From Streptomyces coeruleorubidus (GTDB taxonomy: Bacteria; Actinomycetota; Actinomycetes; Streptomycetales; Streptomycetaceae): a stretch of DNA of 64,000 nucleotides. The translations under genes were made by a program, and so were the position numbers. The stretch is taken from positions 6,076,001 to 6,140,000 of the forward strand of contig NZ_CP118527.1 of assembly GCF_028885415.1 (NCBI RefSeq), written 5' to 3'. The notes under the pieces were generated by a model. The model was not told where the DNA came from. It was given only the letters and a program-made list of their open reading frames with translations, and did not search any database. This document shows, one piece after another, positions 1-9,808 of this stretch. Positions within the stretch are counted from its first letter, which is position 1, and every line of letters begins with the position of its first letter.

Positions 1-500
1 CCCTGACCCAGCTCGCGAAGAAGACCGGCTCCACGGTCGCCGACATCAAGCGGCTCACCATCTGGGGCAACCACTCCGCCACCCAGTACCCGGACATCTT
101 CCACGCCACGGTCGCCGGCAAGAACGCCGCCGAGGTCGTGAACGACGAGAAGTGGCTGGCCGAGGACTTCATCCCGACCGTCGCCAAGCGCGGTGCCGCC
201 ATCATCGAGGCCCGTGGCGCCTCGTCGGCCGCCTCCGCCGCCAACGCCGCGATCGACCACGTCCACACCTGGGTCAACGGCACCGCCGAGGGCGACTGGG
301 TCTCCATGGGCATCCCGTCGGACGGCTCCTACGGCGTCCCGGAGGGCCTGATCTCCTCCTTCCCGGTCACCTGCAAGGACGGCAAGTACGAGATCGTCCA
401 GGGCCTGGAGATCAACGAGTTCTCCCGCGCCCGGATCGACGCCTCCGTCAAGGAGCTCGAGGAGGAGCGCGAGGCGGTCCGCGGCCTCGGCCTCATCTGA
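1..500 (+). CDS. mdh: Malate dehydrogenase, C-terminal part (5' end outside window)
   Basis: The reading frame is open from base 3 to the TGA at 498-500, giving about 165 residues, roughly the C-terminal half of a 329-residue bacterial malate dehydrogenase. The enzyme interconverts malate and oxaloacetate with NAD in the cytoplasmic TCA cycle. The active-site histidine segment ([13 protein letters not shown]) is near the start of the visible part. The ending ([19 protein letters not shown]) is typical of actinobacterial MDH. A strong terminator follows at 551-598, so the gene is transcriptionally separated from the betaine locus downstream. Confidence 0.96.
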   Translation, partial: LTQLAKKTGSTVADIKRLTIWGNHSATQYPDIFHATVAGKNAAEVVNDEKWLAEDFIPTVAKRGAAIIEARGASSAASAANAAIDHVHTWVNGTAEGDWVSMGIPSDGSYGVPEGLISSFPVTCKDGKYEIVQGLEINEFSRARIDASVKELEEEREAVRGLGLI

Positions 501-550
501 GTCGTAGGACTCGTCCGTCTCCTCCGACCGGAGTCTCTCCGCGTTCCCTC

Positions 551-598
551 GCAGGCCCCGCACCGGTTCCGTCCGGTACGGGGCCTGCGGGCGTTTTT
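551..598 (+). terminator. Rho-independent terminator of mdh
   Basis: A perfect 10-bp stem, GCAGGCCCCG (551-560) pairing with CGGGGCCTGC (579-588), is followed by GGGCG and a run of five T (594-598). It lies 50 bases after the mdh stop. Confidence 0.92.
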
Positions 599-700
599 CG
601 GAGTCGGTCCTCGCCGAGCGGCCGGGAGCGACGCCGGCCGGCTCGCCGCGTACACCACCGGCGACGGCCGGTCCCCGAGCGTGCGGCGCCCGCTCGTCGA

Positions 701-760
701 CCTCGCACGATCCGACCTCGCACGATCCGACCTCGCATGATCCGACTTCGCACCATCTGA
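701..760. repeat. Four tandem 15-bp repeats between mdh and the betaine locus
   Basis: Four head-to-tail copies of a 15-mer close to CCTCGCACGATCCGA: 701-715 and 716-730 identical, 731-745 with one change, 746-760 with four. The copies lie in the 440-base non-coding gap between the mdh terminator and the aldehyde dehydrogenase gene. Function unknown; replication slippage is the simplest origin. Confidence 0.85.
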
Positions 761-812
761 CGTCGCCACGCCTGATCCGCGCCTGCTTTCACCCTGATTG
801 CCCGCATCTCCA

Positions 813-903
813 GTGACACAGCGCACTTTCGGCCATCGATCGCGCATGCATCCGGGGGACCAGGGCATGCGCACTCGGTCTCTTAGTGACACGTCTGTGA
901 CAC
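813..903. promoter_or_regulatory. Three GTGACAC boxes upstream of the betaine operon
   Basis: GTGACAC occurs at 813-819, 886-892 and 897-903. The last two are 11 bp apart (one helical turn) and end 37 bases before the start of the aldehyde dehydrogenase gene, so they sit where an operator or activator site would be. The link to a particular regulator is inference; the window has no BetI/GbsR-like regulator beside it. The rest of the gap 600-939 holds the 15-bp repeats and no convincing gene. Confidence 0.4.
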
Positions 904-939
904 AGGGGCGCTGATCAGGAACGGAAGGCGAAAGCGATC

Positions 940-2460
940 ATGGCGGAAAGCAACGAACTGCAGGCGCGCAGCACCATCCACGCGGGAGGGGAATGGCGTG
1001 CGGCCGTCTCCGGCGCCACGCGCGAGATCCTCGACCCCGCGGACGCCCTGCCGTTCGCCGTGGTCGCGGAGGGTGACGAGAAGGACACCGATCTGGCGAT
1101 CGCCGCCGCCCGGCGCGCCTTCGACGAGGGGGAGTGGCCGCGCACACCGGCCGCCGAGCGGGCCGCGCTGCTGCGCCGCGTCGCCGACCTGCTCGTGCGC
1201 GACCGCGAGCAGCTCGGGCTGCTGGAGAGCCGTGACGCCGGCAAGACCGTCGAGGAAGGGCGCGTCGACATCGACTGCGTCGCCGACGCCTTCCGGTACT
1301 TCGCCGACCTGGTCGCGGCCGAGAGCCCCGGCCGGGTCGTGGACGCCGGCTCGCCCGACATCCACAGCGTCGTCGTGCACGAGCCCATCGGCGTCTGCTC
1401 GATGATCACGCCGTGGAACTACCCGCTGCTCCAGGCCAGTTGGAAGATCGCCCCGGCCCTGGCCGCCGGCAACACCTTGGTCGTCAAGCCGAGCGAGATC
1501 ACCCCGATGACGACCATCGCGCTGATCGAGCTGCTCGTCGAGGCCGGATTGCCCGCCGGAGTCGCCAACATCGTCACCGGGCCGGGTCATTCGGTCGGCG
1601 CGCGGCTCTCCGAGCACCCCGACGTCGACCTGGTCTCCTTCACCGGCGGCCTGATCAGCGGCACCAAGGTGGCCCAGGCCGCCGCGCCCACCGTCAAGAA
1701 GGTCGCCCTCGAGCTCGGCGGCAAGAACCCCAACGTCGTCTTCGCCGACGCCTGCGCCACCGACGAGGGCTTCGACACCGCCGTCGACCAGGCCCTCAAC
1801 GCCGCCTTCATCCACAGCGGCCAGGTCTGCTCGGCCGGCGCCCGCCTCATCATCGAGGAGTCCGTGCGGGACCGGTTCGTCGCCGAACTCGCCCGCAGGG
1901 CCGAGAAGATCCGGCTCGGCCGCGGCACCGAGGACGGCGTCGAGTGCGGCCCGCTGGTGTCCGAGCAGCAGCGCGCCAAGGTCGAGATGTACGTCGAGTC
2001 CGCCCTCAAGGAGGGTGCCGTGCTGCGCTCCGGCGGCAAGCGCCCCGCGCCCTCCCCGCAGCGCCCGGAGAACGGCTACTTCTACGAGCCGACCGTCCTC
2101 GACCACTGCCACCGCGAGATGCGCGTCGTGCGGGAGGAGGTCTTCGGGCCGGTCCTCACCGTCGAGACCTTCCGTACCGAGGACGAGGCCGTCGCCCTCG
2201 CCAACGACACCGAGTACGGCCTCGCGGGCGGCGTCTGGACCGCCGACGCGGGCCGCGCCCGGCGCGTGGCCGGCCGGCTGCGGCACGGCACGATCTGGAT
2301 CAACGACTTCCACCCCTACCTGCCGCAGGCGGAATGGGGCGGTTTCGGCAAGAGCGGTGTGGGCCGCGAACTCGGCCCGGCCGGTCTCGCCGAGTACCGC
2401 GAGACCAAGCACGTCTACCAGAACCTCGCGCCGAAGCCGGTGCGCTGGTTCGCGGGCTGA
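940..2460 (+). CDS. betB: Betaine aldehyde dehydrogenase family protein
   Basis: A 506-residue NAD(P)-dependent aldehyde dehydrogenase. The catalytic Cys297 is in HSGQVCSAG, the general base Glu258 in LELGGKN, and the Rossmann motif in SFTGG near residue 235. Context gives the substrate: the next gene is choline-oxidase-like and is followed by a glycine-betaine importer, so this enzyme most likely oxidises betaine aldehyde to glycine betaine in the cytoplasm for osmoprotection. The ATG at 940 follows a purine-rich GGAAGGCGAAAG stretch. A gap of 91 bases separates it from the next gene, so co-transcription is likely. Another aminoaldehyde substrate cannot be excluded from sequence alone. Confidence 0.9.
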   Translation: MAESNELQARSTIHAGGEWRAAVSGATREILDPADALPFAVVAEGDEKDTDLAIAAARRAFDEGEWPRTPAAERAALLRRVADLLVRDREQLGLLESRDAGKTVEEGRVDIDCVADAFRYFADLVAAESPGRVVDAGSPDIHSVVVHEPIGVCSMITPWNYPLLQASWKIAPALAAGNTLVVKPSEITPMTTIALIELLVEAGLPAGVANIVTGPGHSVGARLSEHPDVDLVSFTGGLISGTKVAQAAAPTVKKVALELGGKNPNVVFADACATDEGFDTAVDQALNAAFIHSGQVCSAGARLIIEESVRDRFVAELARRAEKIRLGRGTEDGVECGPLVSEQQRAKVEMYVESALKEGAVLRSGGKRPAPSPQRPENGYFYEPTVLDHCHREMRVVREEVFGPVLTVETFRTEDEAVALANDTEYGLAGGVWTADAGRARRVAGRLRHGTIWINDFHPYLPQAEWGGFGKSGVGRELGPAGLAEYRETKHVYQNLAPKPVRWFAG

Positions 2461-2551
2461 CCTCCTCCACCCGGACCCGCCGGCCTCACCACCCTTCGAG
2501 CCCGGCCCCCTTCGCCCCCCTCTGGTTCATCCCCTCTGGAGCAAGCACGCC

Positions 2552-4084
2552 ATGTCCCACACCAGTCACGAGTACGACTATGTCGTGATAGGCGGCGGAA
2601 CCGCCGGTTCCGTCATCGCCTCCCGCCTGACCGAGAACCCCGACGTCTCCGTCGCCGTCATCGAGGGCGGCCCCAGCGACGTCGGCCGCGACGACGTGCT
2701 GACCCTGCGCCGCTGGATGGGCCTGCTGGGCGGCGAGCTCGACTACGACTACCCCACCACCGAGCAGCCACGCGGAAACTCGCACATCCGGCACAGCCGG
2801 GCCCGGGTGCTGGGCGGCTGTTCCTCGCACAACACGCTGATCGCGTTCAAGCCGCTGCCCGCCGACTGGGACGAGTGGGAGGCCGCCGGCGCCAAGGGCT
2901 GGGGCGCGGTGCAGATGGAGGCGTACTTCGCGCGCCTGCTCAACAACATCGTCCCGGTCGACGAGCGGGACCGGAACGCCATCGCCCGCGACTTCGTCGA
3001 CGCGGCCCAGGCGGCGCTGGACGTGCCGCGCGTGGAGGGCTTCAACCAGAAGCCGTTCACCGAGGGCGTCGGCTTCTTCGACCTCGCCTACCACCCCGAG
3101 AACAACAAGCGGTCCTCGGCGTCGGTGGCGTATCTGCACCCGGTGATGGACGAGCGCCCCAACCTGACGATCCTGCTGGAGACCTGGGCGTACAAGCTGG
3201 AGCTGGACGGCAACCGCGCCGAGGGCGTGCACGTGCGCACCAAGGACGGCGAGGAGATCCTCGTCAAGGCCCGGGGCGAAGTCCTGCTGTGCGCCGGCGC
3301 CGTCGACTCGCCCCGGTTGCTCATGCACTCCGGCATCGGCCCGAAGGCGGACCTGGAGAAGCTCGGCATCCCCGTCACGCACGACCTGCCGGGCGTCGGC
3401 GAGAACCTGCTCGACCACCCCGAGTCGGTCATCGTGTGGGAGACCAACGGCCCCATCCCGGAGAACTCCGCGATGGACTCGGACGCGGGCCTGTTCGTGC
3501 GCCGCGACCCCGAACTGCCGCACCCCGACCTGATGTTCCACTTCTACCAGATCCCGTTCACGGACAACCCGGAGCGACTGGGCTACCAGCGGCCGGAGTT
3601 CGGCGTCTCGATGACCCCGAACATCCCCAAGCCGAAGAGCCGCGGCCGGCTGTACCTGACCAGCGCCGACCCCGAGGTCAAGCCCGCCCTGGACTTCCGC
3701 TACTTCACCGACGAGGACGACTACGACGGCCGCACCCTCGTCGACGGCATCAAGATCGCCCGCGAGATCGCCAAGACCGAACCGCTGGCCGGCTGGCTCA
3801 AGCGCGAGGTGGCCCCCGGTCCGGACGTCACCGGTGACGAGGAACTCGGCGAGTACGCCCGCAAGGTCGCCCATACCGTCTACCACCCCGCCGGCACCTG
3901 CAAGATGGGCGACGCCGACGACCGGCTGGCCGTCGTCGACCCCGAGCTGCGCATCCGCGGCCTGGAGGGCATCCGGATCGCCGATGCCTCCGTGTTCCCC
4001 ACGATGACCACCGTCAACCCGATGATCGGCGTGCTCATGGTCGGGGAGAAGGCCGCCGAGCTGATCGGTGGTGGTTCCAAGTGA
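2552..4084 (+). CDS. codA: Choline oxidase-like GMC flavoprotein
   Basis: A 510-residue GMC oxidoreductase. It has the FAD-binding GGGTAGS motif at 14-20 and the GGCSSHN segment whose His93 matches the histidine that covalently carries FAD in Arthrobacter choline oxidase. The DHPE segment, the catalytic TVYHP histidine and the TVNP asparagine near the C-terminus are also present. These choline-oxidase hallmarks favour oxidation of choline to betaine aldehyde (and possibly on to betaine) with O2 over a membrane BetA-type dehydrogenase. The frame continues upstream out of the aldehyde dehydrogenase shadow frame; I chose the ATG at 2552 because homologous N-termini begin about here. The last four bases overlap the ATPase start (GTGA). 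Confidence 0.88.
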   Translation: MSHTSHEYDYVVIGGGTAGSVIASRLTENPDVSVAVIEGGPSDVGRDDVLTLRRWMGLLGGELDYDYPTTEQPRGNSHIRHSRARVLGGCSSHNTLIAFKPLPADWDEWEAAGAKGWGAVQMEAYFARLLNNIVPVDERDRNAIARDFVDAAQAALDVPRVEGFNQKPFTEGVGFFDLAYHPENNKRSSASVAYLHPVMDERPNLTILLETWAYKLELDGNRAEGVHVRTKDGEEILVKARGEVLLCAGAVDSPRLLMHSGIGPKADLEKLGIPVTHDLPGVGENLLDHPESVIVWETNGPIPENSAMDSDAGLFVRRDPELPHPDLMFHFYQIPFTDNPERLGYQRPEFGVSMTPNIPKPKSRGRLYLTSADPEVKPALDFRYFTDEDDYDGRTLVDGIKIAREIAKTEPLAGWLKREVAPGPDVTGDEELGEYARKVAHTVYHPAGTCKMGDADDRLAVVDPELRIRGLEGIRIADASVFPTMTTVNPMIGVLMVGEKAAELIGGGSK

Positions 4085-5187
4085 CCGCGACCCTCGAACC
4101 CCCCACGGAGCAGACCATGGACACCACCCCCGTCTTCGCGGTGGAGGGCCTGTGGAAGGTGTTCGGCCCCAAGGCCGACCGCGTTCCCGGCGACCCCGAG
4201 CTCACCGCCCTCGACCCCGCCGAGCTGCGCGCCCGCACCGGCTGCACGGCCGCCGTCCGGGACGTCAGCTTCGACGTGCGCAAGGGCGAGGTCTTCGTCG
4301 TCATGGGCCTGTCCGGCTCCGGCAAGTCCACGCTGGTGCGCTGTCTGACCCGGCTGATCGAGCCGACCGCCGGCACCATCGCCATCGACGGCGAGGACGT
4401 CCGCGCCATGGACCGCTCCCGGCTGCGCGAACTGCGCCGCCACCGCGCCGCCATGGTCTTCCAGCACTTCGGTCTGCTGCCGCACCGCACGGTCCTCGAC
4501 AACGTCGCCTACGGCCTGGAGATCCAGGGCATGGGCAAGGCCGAGCGGCGCGAACGGGCCGCCGAGGTCGTCGCCAAGGTCGGCCTGGAAGGCATGGAGC
4601 AGCGCCGCCCCGGCCAGCTCTCAGGCGGTCAGCGCCAGCGCGTCGGCCTCGCCCGCGCGCTCGCCGTCGACCCCGAAGTCCTGCTGTTCGACGAGCCGTT
4701 CAGCGCGCTCGACCCGATGATCCGGCGCGACATGCAGGAGGAGGTCGTCAGGCTGCACCAGGAGGAGGGCCGCACGATGGTCTTCATCACCCACGACCTC
4801 AACGAGGCCCTCAAGCTGGGCGACCGCATCGCCCTGATGCGCGACGGCCGGGTCGTGCAGCTCGGTACGCCCGAGGAGATCGTCGGCTCGCCCGCCGACG
4901 ACTACGTCCGCGAGTTCGTCCGGGACGTCCCGCGCGAGCAGGTCATGACCGTCCGCACGGCCATGCGCCGCCCGTCGGCGGACCAGGACGGCAGCGGACC
5001 GGCGGTCCGGCCCGAGGCGACGGTCTCCGAGGCGATCGAGGCGGTCGCCCGCGCCGGCGCCCCGGCCCGTGTCATGGACGAGGGCCGCTGCGTGGGCATG
5101 ATCGACTCCGACACCCTGCTCGGCGTCGTCGCCGGCACCGAGCAGCCCGCCCCGCCGGGGACCGAGCAGCCCAAGGAGGCGGTGTGA
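4081..5187 (+). CDS. Glycine betaine/proline ABC transporter ATP-binding protein
   Basis: A 368-residue ATPase of the OpuAA/ProV type. It has Walker [10 protein letters not shown], signature [10 protein letters not shown] and Walker [14 protein letters not shown]-terminal extension (about residue 275 onward) resembles a CBS half-domain as found in osmoregulated betaine importers. An insertion before Walker A ([20 protein letters not shown]) is usual for this subfamily. GTG at 4081 overlaps the preceding stop by four bases; an ATG at 4117 is an alternative. It powers uptake of glycine betaine or a related compatible solute with the next two genes. Confidence 0.93.
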   Translation: MTATLEPPTEQTMDTTPVFAVEGLWKVFGPKADRVPGDPELTALDPAELRARTGCTAAVRDVSFDVRKGEVFVVMGLSGSGKSTLVRCLTRLIEPTAGTIAIDGEDVRAMDRSRLRELRRHRAAMVFQHFGLLPHRTVLDNVAYGLEIQGMGKAERRERAAEVVAKVGLEGMEQRRPGQLSGGQRQRVGLARALAVDPEVLLFDEPFSALDPMIRRDMQEEVVRLHQEEGRTMVFITHDLNEALKLGDRIALMRDGRVVQLGTPEEIVGSPADDYVREFVRDVPREQVMTVRTAMRRPSADQDGSGPAVRPEATVSEAIEAVARAGAPARVMDEGRCVGMIDSDTLLGVVAGTEQPAPPGTEQPKEAV

Positions 5188-7136
5188 TGGCGACCATCAC
5201 CGCCTCCCCGCCCCGTATCGGCCTGCCCGGACTCCTCAGGCACCCGGCTGTCCGCAAGCTGCTGCTGCTCGCCCTGGCCGCCGCGATCCTCGTGCCGCTG
5301 GCCGACGCCCGCTGGGCGAGCGGCGCCTGGCCGAGCGCACTGACCGTCGACTTCTCCGAGCCGCTCGCCAAGGCCAGCGACTGGATCATCGACAACCGCG
5401 ACAGCCACCCGCTGTTCCTGTACTTCTTCGGCCACGTCAGCAACGTCGTCGTGATCGCCGTACGGGCCGTCTACCTCACCCTCCTCGCCATCGGCTGGGC
5501 GGGTGTCACGGCCCTGGGCGCGCTGGTCGCCTGGCGCGTCGCGGGCGTCCGGCTCGCGCTCGGCACGGCCGTCGCGTTCCTCGCCTGCGGCCTGCTCGGC
5601 ATGTGGGTGCCGACCATGCAGACGCTCGCCCTGATGGTCGTCGCGGTCGTCGCGTCGGTCGTCGTCGGCATGCTGCTCGGGCTCGCCGCCGGTCTTTCCG
5701 ACCGGATGGACCGCGTCCTGCGCCCGGTCCTGGACACCATGCAGGTGCTGCCCGCCTTCGCCTACCTGCTGCCGGTCGTGCTGGTCTTCGGCATCGGCGT
5801 CCCGGCGGCCGTCCTGGCCACCGTCATCTACGCCGCCCCGCCCATGGCCCGTCTGACCTCGCTCGGTCTGCGCGGCGCCGACAAGGAGGTGCTTGAGGCC
5901 GTCGAGTCGCTCGGCTCCACCGCACGGCAGCGGCTGCTGACCGCCCGGCTCCCGCTGGCCCGCAAGGAACTCCTCCTCGGCGTCAACCAGACGATCATGA
6001 TGGCGCTGTCCATGGCCGTCATCGCCGCCGTCATCGGCGCGGGCGGTCTCGGTGACCGCGTCTACCAGGCACTGGCCTCGGTCGACGTCGGTGCCGCGCT
6101 CGCCGCCGGTATCCCGATCGTGCTGCTGGCCGTCGTCCTGGACCGCGTCACCGGAGCGGCGGGGGAGAAGCTCGGTGCCGAACCGGAGCCCCGCAGCGGA
6201 CTCGGCTGGCTCCTCGCCCTCGTCGGCGTGGTCGCCGTCGCGGTCGCCGGGCGTTTCGCGGGCCGGCTCGACTGGCCCGAAGCCTGGATCGTCGGCATCG
6301 CCGAGCCCGTCAACCGCGCCGTCGACTGGATGACCGCGCACCTGTACTCCGGCGTCCCCGTCATCGGCGGCACCGCCGACTGGGCCGGCCACTTCACCAC
6401 CTGGGTCCTCGACCCGGTGCGCGGCGGCCTCCAGTGGCTGCCCTGGTGGTCGGTCCTGCTGATCGTCGCCGCCCTGGCCTGGGTGATCGGCACCTGGCGT
6501 ACCGCGCTCACGGCCGTCCTCGCCATGGCCGCGATCGGCGTCCTCGGCGTCTGGCAGCCGTCGCTGGACACCCTGTCGCAGGTCCTCGCGGCCGTCGCCG
6601 TCACCCTCGTCGTCGGCTTCGCCACCGGCATCGCGGCGGCCCGCAGCGACCGTCTCGAGCGGCTACTGCGCCCGGTCCTCGACGTCTTCCAGACGATGCC
6701 GCAGTTCGTGTACCTGATCCCGGTCGTCGCCCTGTTCGGCGTCGGCCGCGCCCCGGCCGTCGCGGCCGCGATCGTGTACGCGCTCCCGGCCGTCGTCCGC
6801 ATCACCACCCAGGGCCTGCGCCAGGTCGACCCGGCCGCGCTGGAGGCCTCCGGCTCGCTCGGCGCGACCAGCTGGCAGCAGCTGAAGCAGGTCCAGCTCC
6901 CGCTGGCCCGCCCGGCCCTGCTGCTCGCCGTCAACCAGGGCCTGGTCCTGGTCCTCGCCGTCGTAGTCATCGGCGGCCTGGTCGGCGGTGGCGCGCTCGG
7001 TTACGACGTCGTCTTCGGCCTCGCCCAGGGCGATCTGGCGACCGGTCTGGTGGCCGGCGCGGCGATCGTCTGCCTCGGCCTGATGCTCGACCGGGTGACC
7101 CAGCCCACCGAACGCCGCGCGAAGAAGGGAGCGTGA
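5187..7136 (+). CDS. Glycine betaine ABC transporter permease, fused tandem permease
   Basis: A 649-residue integral membrane protein made of two homologous permease halves. Each half has the inner-membrane EAA-loop that docks on the ATPase: EAVESLGSTARQRLLTARLP in the first and EASGSLGATSWQQLKQVQLP in the second. One polypeptide therefore replaces the usual homodimer of ProW/OpuAB subunits. Each half is preceded by an extra hydrophobic and tryptophan-rich segment. The ATG at 5187 shares its A with the TGA of the ATPase (TGATG), so translation is coupled. The substrate-binding gene follows after one base. Confidence 0.92.
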   Translation: MATITASPPRIGLPGLLRHPAVRKLLLLALAAAILVPLADARWASGAWPSALTVDFSEPLAKASDWIIDNRDSHPLFLYFFGHVSNVVVIAVRAVYLTLLAIGWAGVTALGALVAWRVAGVRLALGTAVAFLACGLLGMWVPTMQTLALMVVAVVASVVVGMLLGLAAGLSDRMDRVLRPVLDTMQVLPAFAYLLPVVLVFGIGVPAAVLATVIYAAPPMARLTSLGLRGADKEVLEAVESLGSTARQRLLTARLPLARKELLLGVNQTIMMALSMAVIAAVIGAGGLGDRVYQALASVDVGAALAAGIPIVLLAVVLDRVTGAAGEKLGAEPEPRSGLGWLLALVGVVAVAVAGRFAGRLDWPEAWIVGIAEPVNRAVDWMTAHLYSGVPVIGGTADWAGHFTTWVLDPVRGGLQWLPWWSVLLIVAALAWVIGTWRTALTAVLAMAAIGVLGVWQPSLDTLSQVLAAVAVTLVVGFATGIAAARSDRLERLLRPVLDVFQTMPQFVYLIPVVALFGVGRAPAVAAAIVYALPAVVRITTQGLRQVDPAALEASGSLGATSWQQLKQVQLPLARPALLLAVNQGLVLVLAVVVIGGLVGGGALGYDVVFGLAQGDLATGLVAGAAIVCLGLMLDRVTQPTERRAKKGA

Positions 7137-7137
7137 C

Positions 7138-8094
7138 ATGCGAGTCCGCAATACGGCCCTCGTCGCCGCTCTGAGCTCCCTGGCGCTGCTCACCGGCTGC
7201 GGTGCCGCCGACATGACCAAGCAGGCCTCGCCCTTCGCCAACGCGCAGGGCGCCAAGACCGTGACCCTGTCCGTGCAGTCCTGGGTGGGCGCCCAGGCCA
7301 ACGTGGCCGTCGCCCAGTACATCCTGGAGCACGAGCTGGGCTACCGCGTCGACACCGTCCAGGTCGACGAGGTGCCCGCCTGGGACGCCCTCAGCCAGGG
7401 CCGCGTCGACGCGCTCCTGGAGGACTGGGGCCACCCCGAGCAGGAGCAGCGGTACGTCAAGGACAAGAAGACGATCGCCCCCGGCGGCGAACTCGGCGTC
7501 ACCGGCCACATCGGCTGGTTCGTCCCGACGTACCTCGCCAAGCAGCACCCGGACATCACGAACTGGAAGAACCTCAACAAGTACTCCCACCTGTTCCGCA
7601 CCCCGGAGAGCGGCGACAAGGGCCAGCTGATGGACGGTTCGCCGTCCTACGTCACCAACGACAAGGCGCTGGTGAAGAACCTGAAGCTGGACTACCAGGT
7701 GGTGTTCGCCGGGTCCGAGGCGGCGCAGATCACCCAGATGAGGCAGTTCGCCAAGGAGAAGAAGCCCTTCCTCACCTACTGGTACACGCCCCAGTGGCTC
7801 TTCAAGAAGGTCCCCATGACCGAGGTGAAGCTGCCGCCGTACAAGGAGGGCTGCGACGCCGACCCGGAGAAGGTCGCCTGCGCCTATCCGCACACGCCGC
7901 TGCAGAAGTACCTGAACTCGGGCTTCGCGAAGAACGGCGGCAAGGCGGCGGCCTTCCTGAAGAAGTTCAAGTGGACGACCGAGGACCAGAACGAGGTCTC
8001 CCTGATGATCGCCGACAAGAAGATGACGCCGGAGGAGGCGGCGAAGAAGTGGGTGGACAGCCACCGCTCCACGTGGAAGAAGTGGCTGTCCTGA
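7138..8094 (+). CDS. Glycine betaine ABC transporter substrate-binding lipoprotein
   Basis: A 318-residue OpuAC/ProX-type binding protein. The N-terminus is a lipoprotein signal ending in lipobox LLTGC, so Cys21 is the expected lipid anchor on the outer face of the membrane. The mature part has the OpuAC-type motifs (WDALSQGRVDALLEDWG) and tryptophans suited to a quaternary-amine cage. It starts one base after the permease stop and closes the betaine operon. The next gene converges on it with a 6-base gap, and I see no clear hairpin there. Confidence 0.93.
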   Translation: MRVRNTALVAALSSLALLTGCGAADMTKQASPFANAQGAKTVTLSVQSWVGAQANVAVAQYILEHELGYRVDTVQVDEVPAWDALSQGRVDALLEDWGHPEQEQRYVKDKKTIAPGGELGVTGHIGWFVPTYLAKQHPDITNWKNLNKYSHLFRTPESGDKGQLMDGSPSYVTNDKALVKNLKLDYQVVFAGSEAAQITQMRQFAKEKKPFLTYWYTPQWLFKKVPMTEVKLPPYKEGCDADPEKVACAYPHTPLQKYLNSGFAKNGGKAAAFLKKFKWTTEDQNEVSLMIADKKMTPEEAAKKWVDSHRSTWKKWLS

Positions 8095-8100
8095 GCGTTC

Positions 8101-8820
8101 CTACGGTCGCAAGCCGGCGGCGATCTCCCGCAGTGCGCGGGCGGCCTGCCGCTGGAGTCCCGGCCCGAAGGTGATCCGGGTGGCCCCTCGCGCGCCGAGT
8201 TCGGCGGGCGAGGGGCCGTGGCCCGGGACGGCCACGACGTTGATCGGCCCCTGGATCCCGGCCCGCAGCAGCGGCAGCACCTCCGGCGGGGCCTTGATCG
8301 GATAGACACAGTCGGCGCCCGCAGCTACGTACAACGCGGCCCGCTCGATGGCCCGTTCTGGGTCGGTGACCCCGCGGGCGAAGGTGTCCACGCGCGCGTT
8401 GACGAAGAGCCGGCTACCGGCCGCGGCCCGTACCTCGGCCAGCCAGTCGGCATGCTCGTGCGGGTCCCTGAGGACGCCGTCGACGGAGTCCTCCAGGTTG
8501 CAGCCCACCGCCCCCGTCTCCAGCAGCCGCTCCACGAGTTCCTTCGGCGCGAGCCCGTACCCGCCCTCCACGTCCGCCGACACCGGTATGTCGACGGCCC
8601 GGACGATCCGGGCGACCGCCGCGAACATCTCGTCGGCCGGGACCTGCCCGTCCTCGTAGCCGAGGCAGGCGGCGACCCCGGCACTGGGCGTGGCGAGCGC
8701 CGGGAAACCGGCCTCGGCGAACACCCGGGCACTGGCCGCGTCCCAGGGGCCGGGCAGCACCAGGGGATCGCCGGGCGCCCGGTGCTGGTGCAGAGCGCGG
8801 AACACCGCGGCCTTGCTCAT
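8101..8820 (-). CDS. Isocitrate lyase/PEP mutase family protein
   Basis: A 239-residue TIM-barrel protein of the PEP mutase/isocitrate lyase superfamily. It begins with the usual LVLPGPWDAASARVFAEAGF segment and contains the metal-binding DVEGGYG loop. Members cleave or rearrange C-C or C-P bonds of small 2-hydroxy or 2-oxo acids; the specific substrate is not deducible here. It is the last gene of a three-gene minus-strand operon, and its ATG at 8820 overlaps the stop of the AhpD-like gene by four bases. The KKCGH catalytic loop of true isocitrate lyase was not found, so glyoxylate-cycle function is unlikely. Confidence 0.85.
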   Translation of the reverse strand: MSKAAVFRALHQHRAPGDPLVLPGPWDAASARVFAEAGFPALATPSAGVAACLGYEDGQVPADEMFAAVARIVRAVDIPVSADVEGGYGLAPKELVERLLETGAVGCNLEDSVDGVLRDPHEHADWLAEVRAAAGSRLFVNARVDTFARGVTDPERAIERAALYVAAGADCVYPIKAPPEVLPLLRAGIQGPINVVAVPGHGPSPAELGARGATRITFGPGLQRQAARALREIAAGLRP

Positions 8821-9263
8821 GGCGTGTAACCCCCCGGCGGAATCCGGCGGCTGACCATCACCCGGTTCCAGTTGTTGATGGCGACGATCAGGCCGATCAG
8901 ATGGGCGAGCCGGGCCTCGTCGAAGTGCTTGGCGGCCCGCTCGTACACCTCGTCCGGCACGAACCCGTCCGTCAGCAGGGTCACCGCCTCCGTCAGCGCC
9001 AGCGCGGCCCGCTCCCGCTCGTCGAAGACGTCCTCGGCCTCCTCCCAGGCCGCCAGCAGGTCGAGCTGCTTCTCGCTCACCCCGTACTCGCGGGCGATCG
9101 CGAGGTGCATGTCCAGGCAGAACGCGCAGTGGTTGAGCTGCGAGGCGCGGATCACCACGAGTTCGGCCAGGGCCGGGTCGCCGAGGCCCTTCTTCGCCGT
9201 GGCGCTCAGAGCCGACATGGCCCGGGCGACCGCCGGGTCGAGCACCCGCGTCCGAGCCGTCAC
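8817..9263 (-). CDS. Carboxymuconolactone decarboxylase/AhpD-like protein (2nd of operon)
   Basis: A 148-residue small helical protein with the AhpD-type redox motif CAFCLDMH (Cys-x-x-Cys-x-x-x-His) and an upstream glutamate. This is the arrangement used by alkylhydroperoxidase-like CMD proteins to reduce peroxides through a disulfide. The GTG start at 9263 overlaps the stop of the upstream paralogue (GTGA), and its own end overlaps the PEP-mutase-like gene, so all three are translationally coupled. It ends in a basic and glycine-rich tail (RRIPPGGYTP) like its neighbour. Detoxification of an organic peroxide is a family-based guess. Confidence 0.87.
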   Translation of the reverse strand: MTARTRVLDPAVARAMSALSATAKKGLGDPALAELVVIRASQLNHCAFCLDMHLAIAREYGVSEKQLDLLAAWEEAEDVFDERERAALALTEAVTLLTDGFVPDEVYERAAKHFDEARLAHLIGLIVAINNWNRVMVSRRIPPGGYTP

Positions 9264-9769
9264 TTGTACTGGCCCGGCTGGTAGTGCCCCGGCGCCATAC
9301 GGCAGGTCACCCCGAACCGGTTCCAGGCGTTGATCGCCGTGATCGCGGCGATCAGCTGCGCCAGCTCGGCCTCCTCGAAGTGCCTGGCTGCGTTCTCGTA
9401 CACCTCGTCCGGCACGAACCCGTCCGTCAGGACCGTCACGGCCTCCGTCAGCTCCAGGGCCGCGAGCTCCTTCGCGGTGTAGAAGTGCCGCGACTCGTCC
9501 CAGGCGCTGAGCTGCACGATCCGCTCGAGGCTCTCGCCCGTCGCGAGGGCGTCCTTGGTGTGCATGTCGATGCAGAAGGCGCAGTGGTTGATCTGGGAGG
9601 CGCGGATCTTCACCAGCTCGTACAGCCTGTGGTCGAGGCCCTGCCGGGCGGCCATCTCCAGCCGGACCATCGCCTTGTAGACCTCGGGCGCGTGCTTGGC
9701 CCACTCCAGGCGGGCGGGCTGCTCGGGGGCGTACTCCACGGTCGTCGTGTCAGGGGTGTGCGTCGTCAT
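9260..9769 (-). CDS. Carboxymuconolactone decarboxylase/AhpD-like protein (1st of operon)
   Basis: A 169-residue paralogue of the next gene with the same CAFCIDMH redox motif. It has an extra N-terminal 35 residues (PEQPARLEWAKHAPEVYKAM). The ATG at 9769 lies 7 bases after a TAGGGT box (9782-9777), which suggests a leaderless transcript. The start is only 47 bases from the divergent MocR gene, which makes MocR its likely regulator. A third homologue lies on the other side of that regulator. Confidence 0.88.
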   Translation of the reverse strand: MTTHTPDTTTVEYAPEQPARLEWAKHAPEVYKAMVRLEMAARQGLDHRLYELVKIRASQINHCAFCIDMHTKDALATGESLERIVQLSAWDESRHFYTAKELAALELTEAVTVLTDGFVPDEVYENAARHFEEAELAQLIAAITAINAWNRFGVTCRMAPGHYQPGQYK

Positions 9770-9776
9770 GCCCTCG

Positions 9777-9808
9777 ACCCTAGGACGGAAGCAGCCCAGG
9801 GGTATGGT
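9777..9808. promoter_or_regulatory. Back-to-back leaderless promoters of AhpD-like operon and mocR
   Basis: The 47-base divergent gap holds a TAGGGT box on the minus strand (9782-9777) seven bases before the AhpD-like ATG. It also holds a TATGGT box on the plus strand (9803-9808) eight bases before the MocR ATG. This spacing is typical of leaderless Streptomyces genes. A single regulator site here could control both directions. Confidence 0.5.

Noticed and set aside
883..2412. Long open frame antisense to the aldehyde dehydrogenase gene
   Set aside because: It mirrors the real gene through third-position GC bias; its protein is Gly/Val/Asp/Leu-rich low complexity without family motifs. Many similar shadows opposite other genes were left out for the same reason.
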